From contig JAIOYK010000024.1 in NCBI GenBank assembly GCA_021741145.1, forward strand, positions 1 through 64,000: a DNA stretch of 64,000 nt, read 5' to 3'. The notes under the pieces were generated by a model. The model worked only from the letters and a program-made list of their open reading frames with translations, was not told the origin of the DNA and ran no database searches. The stretch comes from Rhodospirillum sp. Lineage in GTDB: Bacteria; Pseudomonadota; Alphaproteobacteria; Rhodospirillales; Rhodospirillaceae. Positions 37,490-45,758 of the stretch are shown one piece after another (position 1 is the first letter of the stretch; each line of letters starts with the position of its first letter). The translations under genes and the position numbers were made by a program.

Positions 37490-38116
37490 ATGTGCGCGCG
37501 CTATGATCTTAACAGCCCGGCCATCCGCCTTGTCGAGCGGTTCGGCCTGACCATTCCGCCGGAGGTGTTCCGCGGGGGCGAGGTGCGCCCGACGGACGCC
37601 GCGCCGATCATCGCACCCGACCGCAAGGCCCGGATGTTCCGCTGGGGCCTGACGGTGGATTGGGATCGCAAGCCCCTGATCAACGCCCGAGCCGAGAGCC
37701 TGGAGGAGAGGGCGACCTTCCGCCCTCTCCTCCCCTTCCGCTGCCTGATACCCGTGGACGGCTGGTATGAATGGCGCAAGGAGGGCGCGACCCGGATCAA
37801 GACGCGCATCGCCCCACCGGAGGATGGCCCCTTCGCCCTCGCGGGTCTCGTCGATCCGGACCGGGAGGTGTTCACGGTGATCACCTGTGCCCCCGCGCCC
37901 AGCGTCGCCCCCGTGCATTCCCGGATGCCCGTTCTACTCGCCGGACAGGAAGCCGAGGCCCGGTGGCTGGACTTGGGCTTGGCTTTTTCGGCGGCGGCGA
38001 CGGTTCTCGTACCCTATGCGGGCGCCCTGGAGGTGGTGGAGGAATCACCGCCCTCCCCCCGGCAAGCCCGCCTGTTCCGACACCCGTTTCCAATCCGACG
38101 CGAAGACCTCCCCTAA
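37490..38116 (+). CDS. SRAP (YedK/HMCES) family abasic-site-crosslinking protein
   Basis: Covalently traps abasic sites in single-stranded DNA through the N-terminal cysteine. The start MCARYD places Cys2 as nucleophile after Met removal, and NARAES plus the PVHSRMPVLL histidine complete the active site. Length 208 is typical. Choosing ATG 37490 is required for this chemistry; the ORF extension is translated repeat. A ribosome site is not obvious because the repeat array abuts the gene. Confidence 0.88.
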   Translation: MCARYDLNSPAIRLVERFGLTIPPEVFRGGEVRPTDAAPIIAPDRKARMFRWGLTVDWDRKPLINARAESLEERATFRPLLPFRCLIPVDGWYEWRKEGATRIKTRIAPPEDGPFALAGLVDPDREVFTVITCAPAPSVAPVHSRMPVLLAGQEAEARWLDLGLAFSAAATVLVPYAGALEVVEESPPSPRQARLFRHPFPIRREDLP

Positions 38117-38234
38117 CCACGTCATCCGTCTGGTTGGCGTGGCTGGTGTTGGGGCAACAGCCCTGTTAAAGGAGACTTATGCCGGGGCGCTCCCTCCGGA
38201 ATGACGATCGACCAGCCAGGGAAAGGACCGACGG

Positions 38235-38897
38235 ATGACTCGCGACCCAGACAGCACGCGGACTCGCCATTTGGAGGCCGGGCGGGAGGAATTCACCCCA
38301 GTCGGTCCCGCTGGCGCCCGGGTCAATCGAATCGCCGAACGGGCCGGGATGAACAAGAAACGCATCCTGGCGCGCCTCGTCCCCCGTCTGATCCAGGACA
38401 TCTCCCCTGAAGGCGCGGCTGGGGCGGATCCATCCCTTCGCCTGCGAACGCTCACGCCCGACGACACGGTCCATGTGGCACGCATCTTCTTTTGCGCGGT
38501 CCATGAGGGAGCACGGGAGCACTACACCTTCGAGCAACGACTTGCCTGGGGGGGAGAAACGGTGGATCCGGACGCTTGGCGCGACCGCCTAGAGGAGGCG
38601 ATGGGCTTCCTGGCTGAACGGAACGGCGAGCCCGTGGGTTTCATGACGGTGGACGAGACGGGTCTCATCGACTTGGCGTTTGTCTTGCCTTCAATGGCTG
38701 GACAGGGAATTGGCACACGGCTTTACAGGGCGGTCGAGGACCAAGCCCGCGCCCTTGGCCTCCAGGCCCTGACAACCGAAGCCAGCAAGGTGTCCAAACC
38801 CTTTTTTGAGCGCCAAGGCTGGGAAGTCATCACGGAACAAAGCGTCGAAAGAGAGGGCGTCTCTCTCACGAACTACAAAATGCGGAAGCCGCTTTAG
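38235..38897 (+). CDS. TetR-type HTH remnant fused to a GNAT acetyltransferase
   Basis: Residues about 1-45 read as a TetR DNA-binding domain (TRTRHLEAGREEF, AGARVNRIAERAGMNKKRI), with the usual Y-Y-H-F third-helix end replaced. Residues about 67-220 are a GNAT domain with acetyl-CoA loop LPSMAGQGIGTRLYRAV and FFERQGWEV. The join is in one frame with a good AAAGGA ribosome site, so it is either a true chimera or a TetR gene overwritten by a GNAT gene. The HTH looks degenerate and may not bind DNA. Confidence 0.75.
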   Translation: MTRDPDSTRTRHLEAGREEFTPVGPAGARVNRIAERAGMNKKRILARLVPRLIQDISPEGAAGADPSLRLRTLTPDDTVHVARIFFCAVHEGAREHYTFEQRLAWGGETVDPDAWRDRLEEAMGFLAERNGEPVGFMTVDETGLIDLAFVLPSMAGQGIGTRLYRAVEDQARALGLQALTTEASKVSKPFFERQGWEVITEQSVEREGVSLTNYKMRKPL

Positions 38898-38958
38898 CAG
38901 CTTCGCGGGGTCCGGGGAGGTCGCCCCTCCCCGGCGGGGATCGGGGCGGAGCCCCGCT

Positions 38959-39165
38959 TTAGTGAAACGCGCAGCCCGGCTTGAAACCGACCTTCTTCAA
39001 GATGATGGCCAGCGGGCACAGTCCGGTAAACGCGGCCTGGAACATATTCAGCCCGACGAAGGCGGTGATCCAGAGGGCCCAGGTGATCCCGGCGAAATGG
39101 GCAAGCGCGAGGGTGGCCAGGATGACGATCCCGGCGAAGGCGAAGACAACACGGTCGATGGACAT
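38959..39165 (-). CDS. DUF2892 (YgaP-type) small membrane protein
   Basis: A 68-residue protein with two hydrophobic helices (VVFAFAGIVILATLALAHF and WALWITAFVGLNMFQAAF), then TGLCPLAIILKKVGF, the DUF2892 signature. Such domains often accompany rhodanese and SQR genes. It is third in the sqrR-sqr operon, 52 bp after sqr. ATG at 39165 has GGAG upstream. Confidence 0.82.
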   Translation of the reverse strand: MSIDRVVFAFAGIVILATLALAHFAGITWALWITAFVGLNMFQAAFTGLCPLAIILKKVGFKPGCAFH

Positions 39166-39217
39166 ACTCAAACTCCATTGAATGCGGGGCGGAGGGTCCA
39201 CCCTCCGCCCGGTGGGT

Positions 39218-40513
39218 TTATTCGGCGGGGATCTTCAGCTTGTCCTTCAGCTTGACGATTCCCAGTGTTTTCAGGACATAGCGCTCGTAGATGGGTTCCG
39301 AGACGCCCTTCTTGATCTTGCGGATGAAGTATTTTTCGAAGGCCACCTTGGCCAGATGGACCCATTTGCCCTCGCCGAACCAATTGGTGTTCCGGGGTGG
39401 GATCTGCGGCAGGGCGACAAAGGCCGCGCCCCCGTCGCCGAAGTCGGCGAGGCAGATGGCGTTCCAGGTCGCCTCGCGGTCCGGCTCCCGCCCATCGATC
39501 AGGGAGCGGATGTTGTGGGCCGTGGCGGTCACCATGGACTCGATCATATAGCCGGTCTTGGGCGTGCCCACGGGCACCGGCGTCGGCTCCACCGGCGGGA
39601 TGGCGACGCAGACACCGACCGAAAACACATTCTTATGGGTTGGGTTGCGTTGGTGCTTGTCGGCCAGGATGAAGCCCCGGGGGTTCACCAACCCCTCCAC
39701 ATCGCGCACGGCGTCAATGCCCCGGAAAGCGGGCAGCATCATGGAATGCTTGAAGGGCAATTCGTGGCGTTTCTTTTCCTTGCCGTCCTCGTCGCACTCG
39801 ATGACGTGCATCAGGCCGTCCTCGACCTTCTCCACCCTGGCGTTGCAGATCCATTTGATGTGGCGGCCACGCATGATGGACTCTATCATGCCCTTGGAAT
39901 CGCCCACTCCGCCCAGGCCCAGATGGCCGATATAGGGTTCGGGGGTGACGTAGGTCATTGGGACCCGGTCGCGGATTTTCCGCTTGCGCAGGTCGGTGTC
40001 CATGATCATGGCGAACTCATAGGCCGGACCGAAGCAGGACGCCCCCTGGACCGCGCCCACGACAACCGGGCCGGGGTCGGCGCAGAAGGCCTCCCAGGCT
40101 TCGGCTGATTTGGCCGCGTGGTCGACATGACAGATGGACTGGGTGAAGCCGCCATGGGGACCCAGCCCCGGCACCTCGTCGAACGCCAGTTGGGGGCCGG
40201 TGGCGATCACAAGATAGTCATAGTCCATGCTGGACCCATCGCCCAGGTCCACCCGATTTTCCGTGGGATGGACCCGTTTGACGCCCAGGGGAGAGAAATC
40301 GATCTTCTTGCGCTTCAGGTATTTCTCCACGTCGATTTCGATATCGTCGCGGGAGCGCCAGTTGACCGCCACCCAGGGGTTGGACGGCACGAAATGGAAT
40401 GTTGGACTATTCGATATCACCGTAACGGTGTCTTCCGGGCGCAGCAGTTCCCGGACCTCGTAGGCCATCGGCATGCCGCCGATGCCCGCGCCAATGATCA
40501 CCACATGGGCCAT
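39218..40513 (-). CDS. sqr: Sulfide:quinone oxidoreductase, type I
   Basis: Membrane-associated flavoprotein that oxidises sulfide and passes electrons to quinone. FAD motif VVIIGAGIGGMPMAYEV opens the protein. Three cysteines sit at about residues 128 (QSICHVD), 160 (GASCFGP) and 354 (NAICLAD), the spacing of the three redox cysteines of type I SQR. VATG-like LVIATGPQL and TGYMIESM are also conserved. At 431 residues it is full length. It follows an SqrR/BigR-like repressor by 15 bp, which fits sulfide-inducible expression. Confidence 0.93.
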   Translation of the reverse strand: MAHVVIIGAGIGGMPMAYEVRELLRPEDTVTVISNSPTFHFVPSNPWVAVNWRSRDDIEIDVEKYLKRKKIDFSPLGVKRVHPTENRVDLGDGSSMDYDYLVIATGPQLAFDEVPGLGPHGGFTQSICHVDHAAKSAEAWEAFCADPGPVVVGAVQGASCFGPAYEFAMIMDTDLRKRKIRDRVPMTYVTPEPYIGHLGLGGVGDSKGMIESIMRGRHIKWICNARVEKVEDGLMHVIECDEDGKEKKRHELPFKHSMMLPAFRGIDAVRDVEGLVNPRGFILADKHQRNPTHKNVFSVGVCVAIPPVEPTPVPVGTPKTGYMIESMVTATAHNIRSLIDGREPDREATWNAICLADFGDGGAAFVALPQIPPRNTNWFGEGKWVHLAKVAFEKYFIRKIKKGVSEPIYERYVLKTLGIVKLKDKLKIPAE

Positions 40514-40528
40514 GACCTAATTCCTCCC

Positions 40529-40930
40529 TTACACGGTTTTGACCTGTTCCGTCACTATTGAATGGATCTCCGGGGCCTGTTCCCCCGCTGATCCTTGGCC
40601 GACATCCGAACCCGCGGCTTCCAAGTCCGCTTTCGATCCGGGGCAATAGAGACCAGCCAGGACCTCGACGATCCTTTGGGCCTCTTCGTTGGCGAGGGCG
40701 TAATGAATGAAGTGCGCTTCCCGACGGGTTTTCACGATCCCTTCCTTGCGGAGGCGCGCCAAATGCTGGGACAGGGCCGATTGGCTCAACCCCACCACCT
40801 TTTCCAGTTCCCCAACGGTCTTTTCCCCACTCGCCAGTTCACAGACGATCATCAGGCGGCGATCATGGCCGAGCGCCTTCAGGAGGGCGGCCGCCTTTTC
40901 AGCGACCCGATGAAGCTCTGTGACTTTCAT
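40529..40930 (-). CDS. ArsR family persulfide-sensing repressor (SqrR/BigR type)
   Basis: Winged-helix repressor of 133 residues: LALGHDRRLMIVCELA-like N-terminal helices, recognition helix GLSQSALSQHLARLR and wing TRREAHFIHYAL. Cysteines at positions 30 and 96 are 66 residues apart, the same spacing as the redox pair of SqrR and BigR, which form a tetrasulfide bridge with persulfides and release DNA. No metal-site ArsR CxC motif is present. First gene of the sqr operon, divergent from an RND pump. No Shine-Dalgarno is seen before its ATG. Confidence 0.88.
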   Translation of the reverse strand: MKVTELHRVAEKAAALLKALGHDRRLMIVCELASGEKTVGELEKVVGLSQSALSQHLARLRKEGIVKTRREAHFIHYALANEEAQRIVEVLAGLYCPGSKADLEAAGSDVGQGSAGEQAPEIHSIVTEQVKTV

Positions 40931-40937
40931 GGTTGCT

Positions 40938-40967
40938 AATTTAGTATTTGCTTATATTATATGTCAA
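40938..40967 (-). promoter_or_regulatory. AT-rich divergent promoter/operator of the sqrR operon
   Basis: On the minus strand TTGACA (40967-40962) and TAAATT (40943-40938) lie 18 bp apart. The predicted transcription start falls at or very near the ATG at 40930, so the sqrR message may be leaderless, matching the lack of a ribosome site. A plus-strand TTGCTA/TATTAT pair (40933-40960) could serve the RND operon, so both promoters share one AT-rich island. Confidence 0.5.
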
Positions 40968-41026
40968 TGGCGTTTATACCGGAGGGCCGGATACAACCGG
41001 TTCTGGACCAGAGAGGGGAGAGCACC

Positions 41027-42133
41027 GTGATCAAGGCGACAATTTTCAAGGGACAGATCGGACTCTCCCGAACCACCACTTCGAGCGCGATGGGTCCGAC
41101 CCTGTTCGCCGTTCTTTTCCTGACGGGGACGGCTTTCCTGGCGGTCCCACCGCAAGCTTGGTCGGCGGAGACGGTCTCCGGCCCCCTGACCGTCGAACGG
41201 GTCTCCCTGCCGGACCGCAAGGCGGTTTTCGCCACGGTGGAAAGCACCGATATCCTCCTTGCCCGGGCGCGGATCGGCGGTACGGTGGGGGAACTGTCCG
41301 TCGACGAGGGCGACTCGGTGACCGCGGAACAGAAGCTCGCCGTGGTCGGGGACCAGAAGTTGATCCTACAGATGCAAGGCGTGGACGCGCGCATGCGCTC
41401 CATGACCGCGGAGTTGAACCAGGCCCAGGTGGACCTGGGCCGGACCAGTCAACTGCGCAAGCAGGGGGTCGTGGCTCAGGCCCAGTTGGACATGGCGAAC
41501 ACCCAGGTCCGGGTTCTGAAGCAGAATCTGGAAGCCCTGGACAAGGAGCGCGCCGTGCTCGCCCAGCAGGTGACGGAGGGCGCCATCCTGTCCCCCGGCG
41601 CGGGCCGGGTGCTGGAGGTGACCGCCACCGACGGCGCCGTGATCATGGCCGGAGAGTCCATCGCCACGATCGCCAGCGACAGCTACATTCTGCGCATGCG
41701 TCTGCCCGAGCGCCACGCCCGTTTCATCAAGATCGGCGACGCCGTGGAGGTCGGTCCCCGGGGCCTGGGCGCCTCGGAAACCGGAACATGGACCAAGGGC
41801 CAGGTGGTCCAGGTCTATCCCAAGCTCGACGCGGGCCGGGTGGTCGCAGATGTGAAGGTCGCCGGCCTGGGCGACTACTTCGTGGGCGAACGGACCCTGG
41901 TCCATGTGGCCACCGGCGCCCGGGAAACCATCCTGGTGCCCGCGGCCTACCTGGAAAATCGCCATGGCCTGACCTATGCCACCCTGGAGAACGGGACCCC
42001 GGTGGTGGTGCAAACCGGCCCGGCCCGCTCCGATGGGGTGGAAGTCCTGTCGGGTCTGCGCGCCGGTGATGTCCTCGTTCCGCCCGGCGCGGTCCTGGCG
42101 GAGACCGCTCCGGCGGCGGGAGACGCTCAATGA
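41027..42133 (+). CDS. RND periplasmic adaptor protein
   Basis: Membrane fusion protein of 368 residues with an N-terminal signal/anchor (FAVLFLTGTAFLAVPP ending near WSAET). Lipoyl/barrel-sandwich segment ARIGGTVGELSVDEGDSV, a coiled hairpin rich in Gln and Lys, and GAILSPGAGRVLEV follow. GTG at 41027 has GGGGAG upstream; the ORF's earlier start is unsupported. Its stop overlaps the transporter ATG (ATGA). It is divergent from sqrR, so sulfide control is possible. Confidence 0.88.
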   Translation: MIKATIFKGQIGLSRTTTSSAMGPTLFAVLFLTGTAFLAVPPQAWSAETVSGPLTVERVSLPDRKAVFATVESTDILLARARIGGTVGELSVDEGDSVTAEQKLAVVGDQKLILQMQGVDARMRSMTAELNQAQVDLGRTSQLRKQGVVAQAQLDMANTQVRVLKQNLEALDKERAVLAQQVTEGAILSPGAGRVLEVTATDGAVIMAGESIATIASDSYILRMRLPERHARFIKIGDAVEVGPRGLGASETGTWTKGQVVQVYPKLDAGRVVADVKVAGLGDYFVGERTLVHVATGARETILVPAAYLENRHGLTYATLENGTPVVVQTGPARSDGVEVLSGLRAGDVLVPPGAVLAETAPAAGDAQ

Positions 42134-45100
42134 AACTCGGGATCTCCGGAGGCATCACCAAGGCCTTCATCACCGCGCCCCTGACCCCCCTGCTTCTTCT
42201 GGCATCCCTGGCGGTGGGGCTGATCGCGCTGTCGGCCCTGCCCCGCGAGGAAGAACCCCAGATCTCCGTGCCCATGGTGGACATCATGGTCAACGCCAAC
42301 GGTCTGAAGGCCGTGGACGCGGTGGAACTGGTGACCAAGCCGCTCGAGGATATCGTCAAGGGCATCGACAATGTGGAGCACGTCTACTCCCAGACCGTCG
42401 ATGACTATGTGACCGTCACGGCCCGCTTCGACGTGGGCACGGACGAGGACGTCGCCATGCTGCGCGTCCACGACACCATCCGCGCCAATATCGACGCCCT
42501 GCCCATTGGCATCCCCGAACCGCTGATCGTCGGTCGGGGGATCAATGACGTGCCCATTGTCGTCCTCACCCTCTACGGCGAGGGAGCGGCCGCGGACCGC
42601 TGGGACCAGAACACCCTCCATGGGGTGGCCGACGAACTGCTGCCCGAGCTGATCAAGGTGGACAACATCGGCCTGACCTTCCTGGTTGGCGGCGCCCCGG
42701 ATCAGATCCGCGTGGAGCCCGATCCGGAGCGGCTGGCGGCCATGGGGATCACCCTCAACCAGCTCGTCGACAAGATCGAGAACGCCAATCGCTCCTATAT
42801 GATCGGACGCCTGCGCCAGAACAACGCCTCCATCCCCGTGGTCGCGGGCCAGACCCTGGAGGGCGTGCCCGACATCGGCCTGCTCTTGATCACCGCCCTG
42901 GACGGTCGGCCGGTCTACGTGAAGGACGTGGCCACCGTGATCGTCGGCGCCAAGCCCGTGGAAAACCGGGTCTGGCAGGTGAGCAAGGGCGAGACCGGAA
43001 CCGACGTCCGCCCCGCCGTCTCCATCGCCCTGGCCAAGCGCAAGGGCGCCAACGCGGTCGACGTGGCCGACGCCGTCCTGGCGCGGCTGGACACCCTGCG
43101 CGGCGACCTGATCCCCCCCGGCGTGGCCGTGGAGGTCACCCGGAACTATGGCGAAACCGCCCTGGAAAAGGCCGACGAACTGCTCTTCCACCTGGGGCTG
43201 GCGACGGTCTCCATCGTCATCCTGATCACCTTCGCCATTGGCTGGCGGGAGGGCATCGTGGTGGCCGTGGTCATCCCGACCACCATCTTGCTGACTCTCT
43301 TCGCCAGTTGGTTGATGGGCTACACCATCAACCGGGTGAGCCTGTTCGCGCTGATCTTCTCCATCGGTATCCTGGTGGACGACGCCATCGTCATCGTCGA
43401 GAACATCGCCCGCCATTGGGGCATGAAGGACGACCGGACGGTCCTGCGAAAGGCCATCGAAGGCGTGGCCGAGGTGGGCAACCCCACCATCATCGCGACC
43501 CTGACCATCGTCGCGGCGCTGTTGCCCATGATGTTCGTTTCCGGCCTGATGGGGCCGTACATGAGCCCCATCCCGGCCAATGCCTCGGCGGCGATGATCT
43601 TTTCCTTCTTCGTCGCGGTGATCCTGACACCCTGGCTGCTCTACCGGGTTTCGGGCCGCAAGATCGAGCGGGATCTCGCCGCGGGAAAACCCCCGAGCCA
43701 CGCCGAGCACGAGGGTCGCATGGGGGCGTTCTACCGCAAGATCGCCGCCCCCCTGCTCATGGGACGGACGAGGTCCAAGGTCTTTCTGTTGACCGTGGGC
43801 GTCGCCACCATCGCCGTGTGCGGCCTGTTCTACACCAAACATGTGACGGTGAAGCTTCTGCCCTTCGACAACAAGTCGGAAATGCAGGTGATCGCCGACC
43901 TGCCCGAGGGCACCTCGCTGGAGGAAACGGAGCGGGTGTTGCTCGCCGCGGCCTCCCGGCTGGTGGACCTGCCCGAGGTCACCGACATCCAGGCCCATGC
44001 GGGCACGGCGGGTCCCTTCAACTTCAACGGTTTGGTGCGCCACTATTACCTGCGCTCCAGTCCGGAAATGGGCGACCTGCAAATCAACCTCGCGCCCAAG
44101 GGTGAGCGGGACCGGGACAGCCATGACATCGCCCTGGACGCGAGGGCGCGCCTGTCCGGCCTCTCCCTGCCCGAAGGCACGAGCTTGAAGGTGGTGGAGG
44201 TTCCCCCCGGTCCGCCGGTCCTGGCGACCCTGCTGGCGGAGATCTACGGCCCCGATGATAAAACCCGCCTCGCCGTAGCCGACAAGGTGAAGGAGATCTT
44301 CCGAGAGGTTCCTTTCATCGTCGACGTGGACGACTTCGCGGGCCAGCCGAGCCAACGCCTACGCATCGCCATCGACCAGGAAGCCCTCGAATACCATGGG
44401 GTTGAGCAGGAGGCCGTGCACGACACCATCCAAGCCCTCCTCGGCGGCATGAGCGTCGGCTATTCCCACCGGGGCCATGGGGCCAACCCGGTCGAGATCG
44501 CCATCCGCCTGCCCAAATCCGACCTGACCCCCGGTGAGCGTCTGCTCGCCACGCCCATCCCCGGGGCCAATGGCATCGTGGAATTGGGCGACGTGGTCCA
44601 CGTCTCCACCGAGGACAGCTCCCGGACCATTTTCCGACGGGACGGCCATTTCGCGGAAATGGTCACGGCGGACTTGGCCGGAGACTTCGAGGCCCCGATT
44701 TACGGCATGTTCGCCGTCGAAGACCTCATCGCCAAGCAAGACTGGGGCAACCTGGAGGCGCCGGACGTCACCTACCACGGCCAACCCCTGGATGACAGCC
44801 ATCCCACACTGCTGTGGGACGGGGAATGGGAGATCACCTATGTGACCTTCCGGGACATGGGCGCGGCCTTCATGGTGGCGATCCTGGGCATTTACCTGCT
44901 GGTGGTCGGCCAATTCGGCAGCTTCAAGGTGCCCCTGGTGATCCTTATCCCGGTGCCGCTGACCCTGATCGGCATTGTTCTCGGCCACTGGATGTTCGGA
45001 GCGCCCTTCTCGGCAACCTCGATGATCGGGTTCATCGCGCTGGCGGGAATTATCGTTCGCAACTCGATCCTGCTGGTGGACTTCATCAACCACCGCCGCG

Positions 45101-45330
45101 CCCTGGGCGGAACCCTGAGGGAAGCCCTGTTGGACGCGGGCGCGATCCGATTCAAGCCGATCTTTTTGACCGCCGTGGCGGCGATGATCGGCGCGGCGTT
45201 CATCCTGGCCGACCCGATCTTCCAAGGATTGGCGATCTCACTGGTCTTCGGACTGGCCTCGTCCACGGCGCTCACCCTGCTGGTGATCCCGGCGATCTAT
45301 GTCTGGCTGCGGGACGATGGGCAGGGGTGA
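42130..45330 (+). CDS. RND efflux transporter permease
   Basis: Inner membrane RND pump of 1066 residues. LSALPREEEPQISVP after TM1 is typical of the family branch using this longer N-terminus, and the proton relay reads GILVDDAIVIVENI. Large periplasmic domains occupy residues about 40-330 and 560-860. It is translationally coupled to its adaptor. Substrate unknown; proximity to sqr suggests export linked to sulfide or thiol stress, an inference only. Confidence 0.93.
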   Translation: MKLGISGGITKAFITAPLTPLLLLASLAVGLIALSALPREEEPQISVPMVDIMVNANGLKAVDAVELVTKPLEDIVKGIDNVEHVYSQTVDDYVTVTARFDVGTDEDVAMLRVHDTIRANIDALPIGIPEPLIVGRGINDVPIVVLTLYGEGAAADRWDQNTLHGVADELLPELIKVDNIGLTFLVGGAPDQIRVEPDPERLAAMGITLNQLVDKIENANRSYMIGRLRQNNASIPVVAGQTLEGVPDIGLLLITALDGRPVYVKDVATVIVGAKPVENRVWQVSKGETGTDVRPAVSIALAKRKGANAVDVADAVLARLDTLRGDLIPPGVAVEVTRNYGETALEKADELLFHLGLATVSIVILITFAIGWREGIVVAVVIPTTILLTLFASWLMGYTINRVSLFALIFSIGILVDDAIVIVENIARHWGMKDDRTVLRKAIEGVAEVGNPTIIATLTIVAALLPMMFVSGLMGPYMSPIPANASAAMIFSFFVAVILTPWLLYRVSGRKIERDLAAGKPPSHAEHEGRMGAFYRKIAAPLLMGRTRSKVFLLTVGVATIAVCGLFYTKHVTVKLLPFDNKSEMQVIADLPEGTSLEETERVLLAAASRLVDLPEVTDIQAHAGTAGPFNFNGLVRHYYLRSSPEMGDLQINLAPKGERDRDSHDIALDARARLSGLSLPEGTSLKVVEVPPGPPVLATLLAEIYGPDDKTRLAVADKVKEIFREVPFIVDVDDFAGQPSQRLRIAIDQEALEYHGVEQEAVHDTIQALLGGMSVGYSHRGHGANPVEIAIRLPKSDLTPGERLLATPIPGANGIVELGDVVHVSTEDSSRTIFRRDGHFAEMVTADLAGDFEAPIYGMFAVEDLIAKQDWGNLEAPDVTYHGQPLDDSHPTLLWDGEWEITYVTFRDMGAAFMVAILGIYLLVVGQFGSFKVPLVILIPVPLTLIGIVLGHWMFGAPFSATSMIGFIALAGIIVRNSILLVDFINHRRALGGTLREALLDAGAIRFKPIFLTAVAAMIGAAFILADPIFQGLAISLVFGLASSTALTLLVIPAIYVWLRDDGQG

Positions 45331-45758
45331 GGGGGGGGGCTCCCCGCCCCCCATCTCGGGCGGTGCCTTACGCGAGAACCGAAGACAACCTCTCAAATAT
45401 CAGTTTGCCGCCAGTCAGCGCCAGAAACGTATGGATGATGGTCGCCAATCGCCCCTGGTCAACGACCCGACGCGGCTTCACGCCCAGAACGCTTCACGCC
45501 CAGAACAATGCCGATGACGAGCATCGGGGACAGAATCGCGCCGACCTCGAGACTCTCCTCGGAGAGTTGTCCCATACCGAATCGTCGCTCCGGCCCGGCC
45601 TTAGCCAAAACCGACAGACTCACGGACATTCTGAACGCGGAGATCACAAGGGCGCCCCCTTGACATCGGAAAGGATCGGGCCACGCCCTTGACACCCCTT
45701 CCCTCCACCCCCTTCCCCGTGCCATCCTCGTCTTTCGCCCCCAAGCATATCCGCCCCC
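45331..45758. other. Intergenic region with possible broken small membrane ORF
   Basis: No confident gene. On the minus strand a stretch reads ESLEVGAILSPMLVIGIVLG in one frame (stop at 45459), and just beyond, another frame reads TIIHTFLALTGGKLIFERL before a stop near 45370. A duplicated TTCACGCCCAGAAC lies at the join. This could be a decayed small protein gene, or chance. Confidence 0.25.

Noticed and set aside
42127-44355. 742-residue minus-strand ORF
   Set aside because: Antisense to the RND permease; low-complexity His/Gly/Asp composition typical of GC-rich shadow frames.
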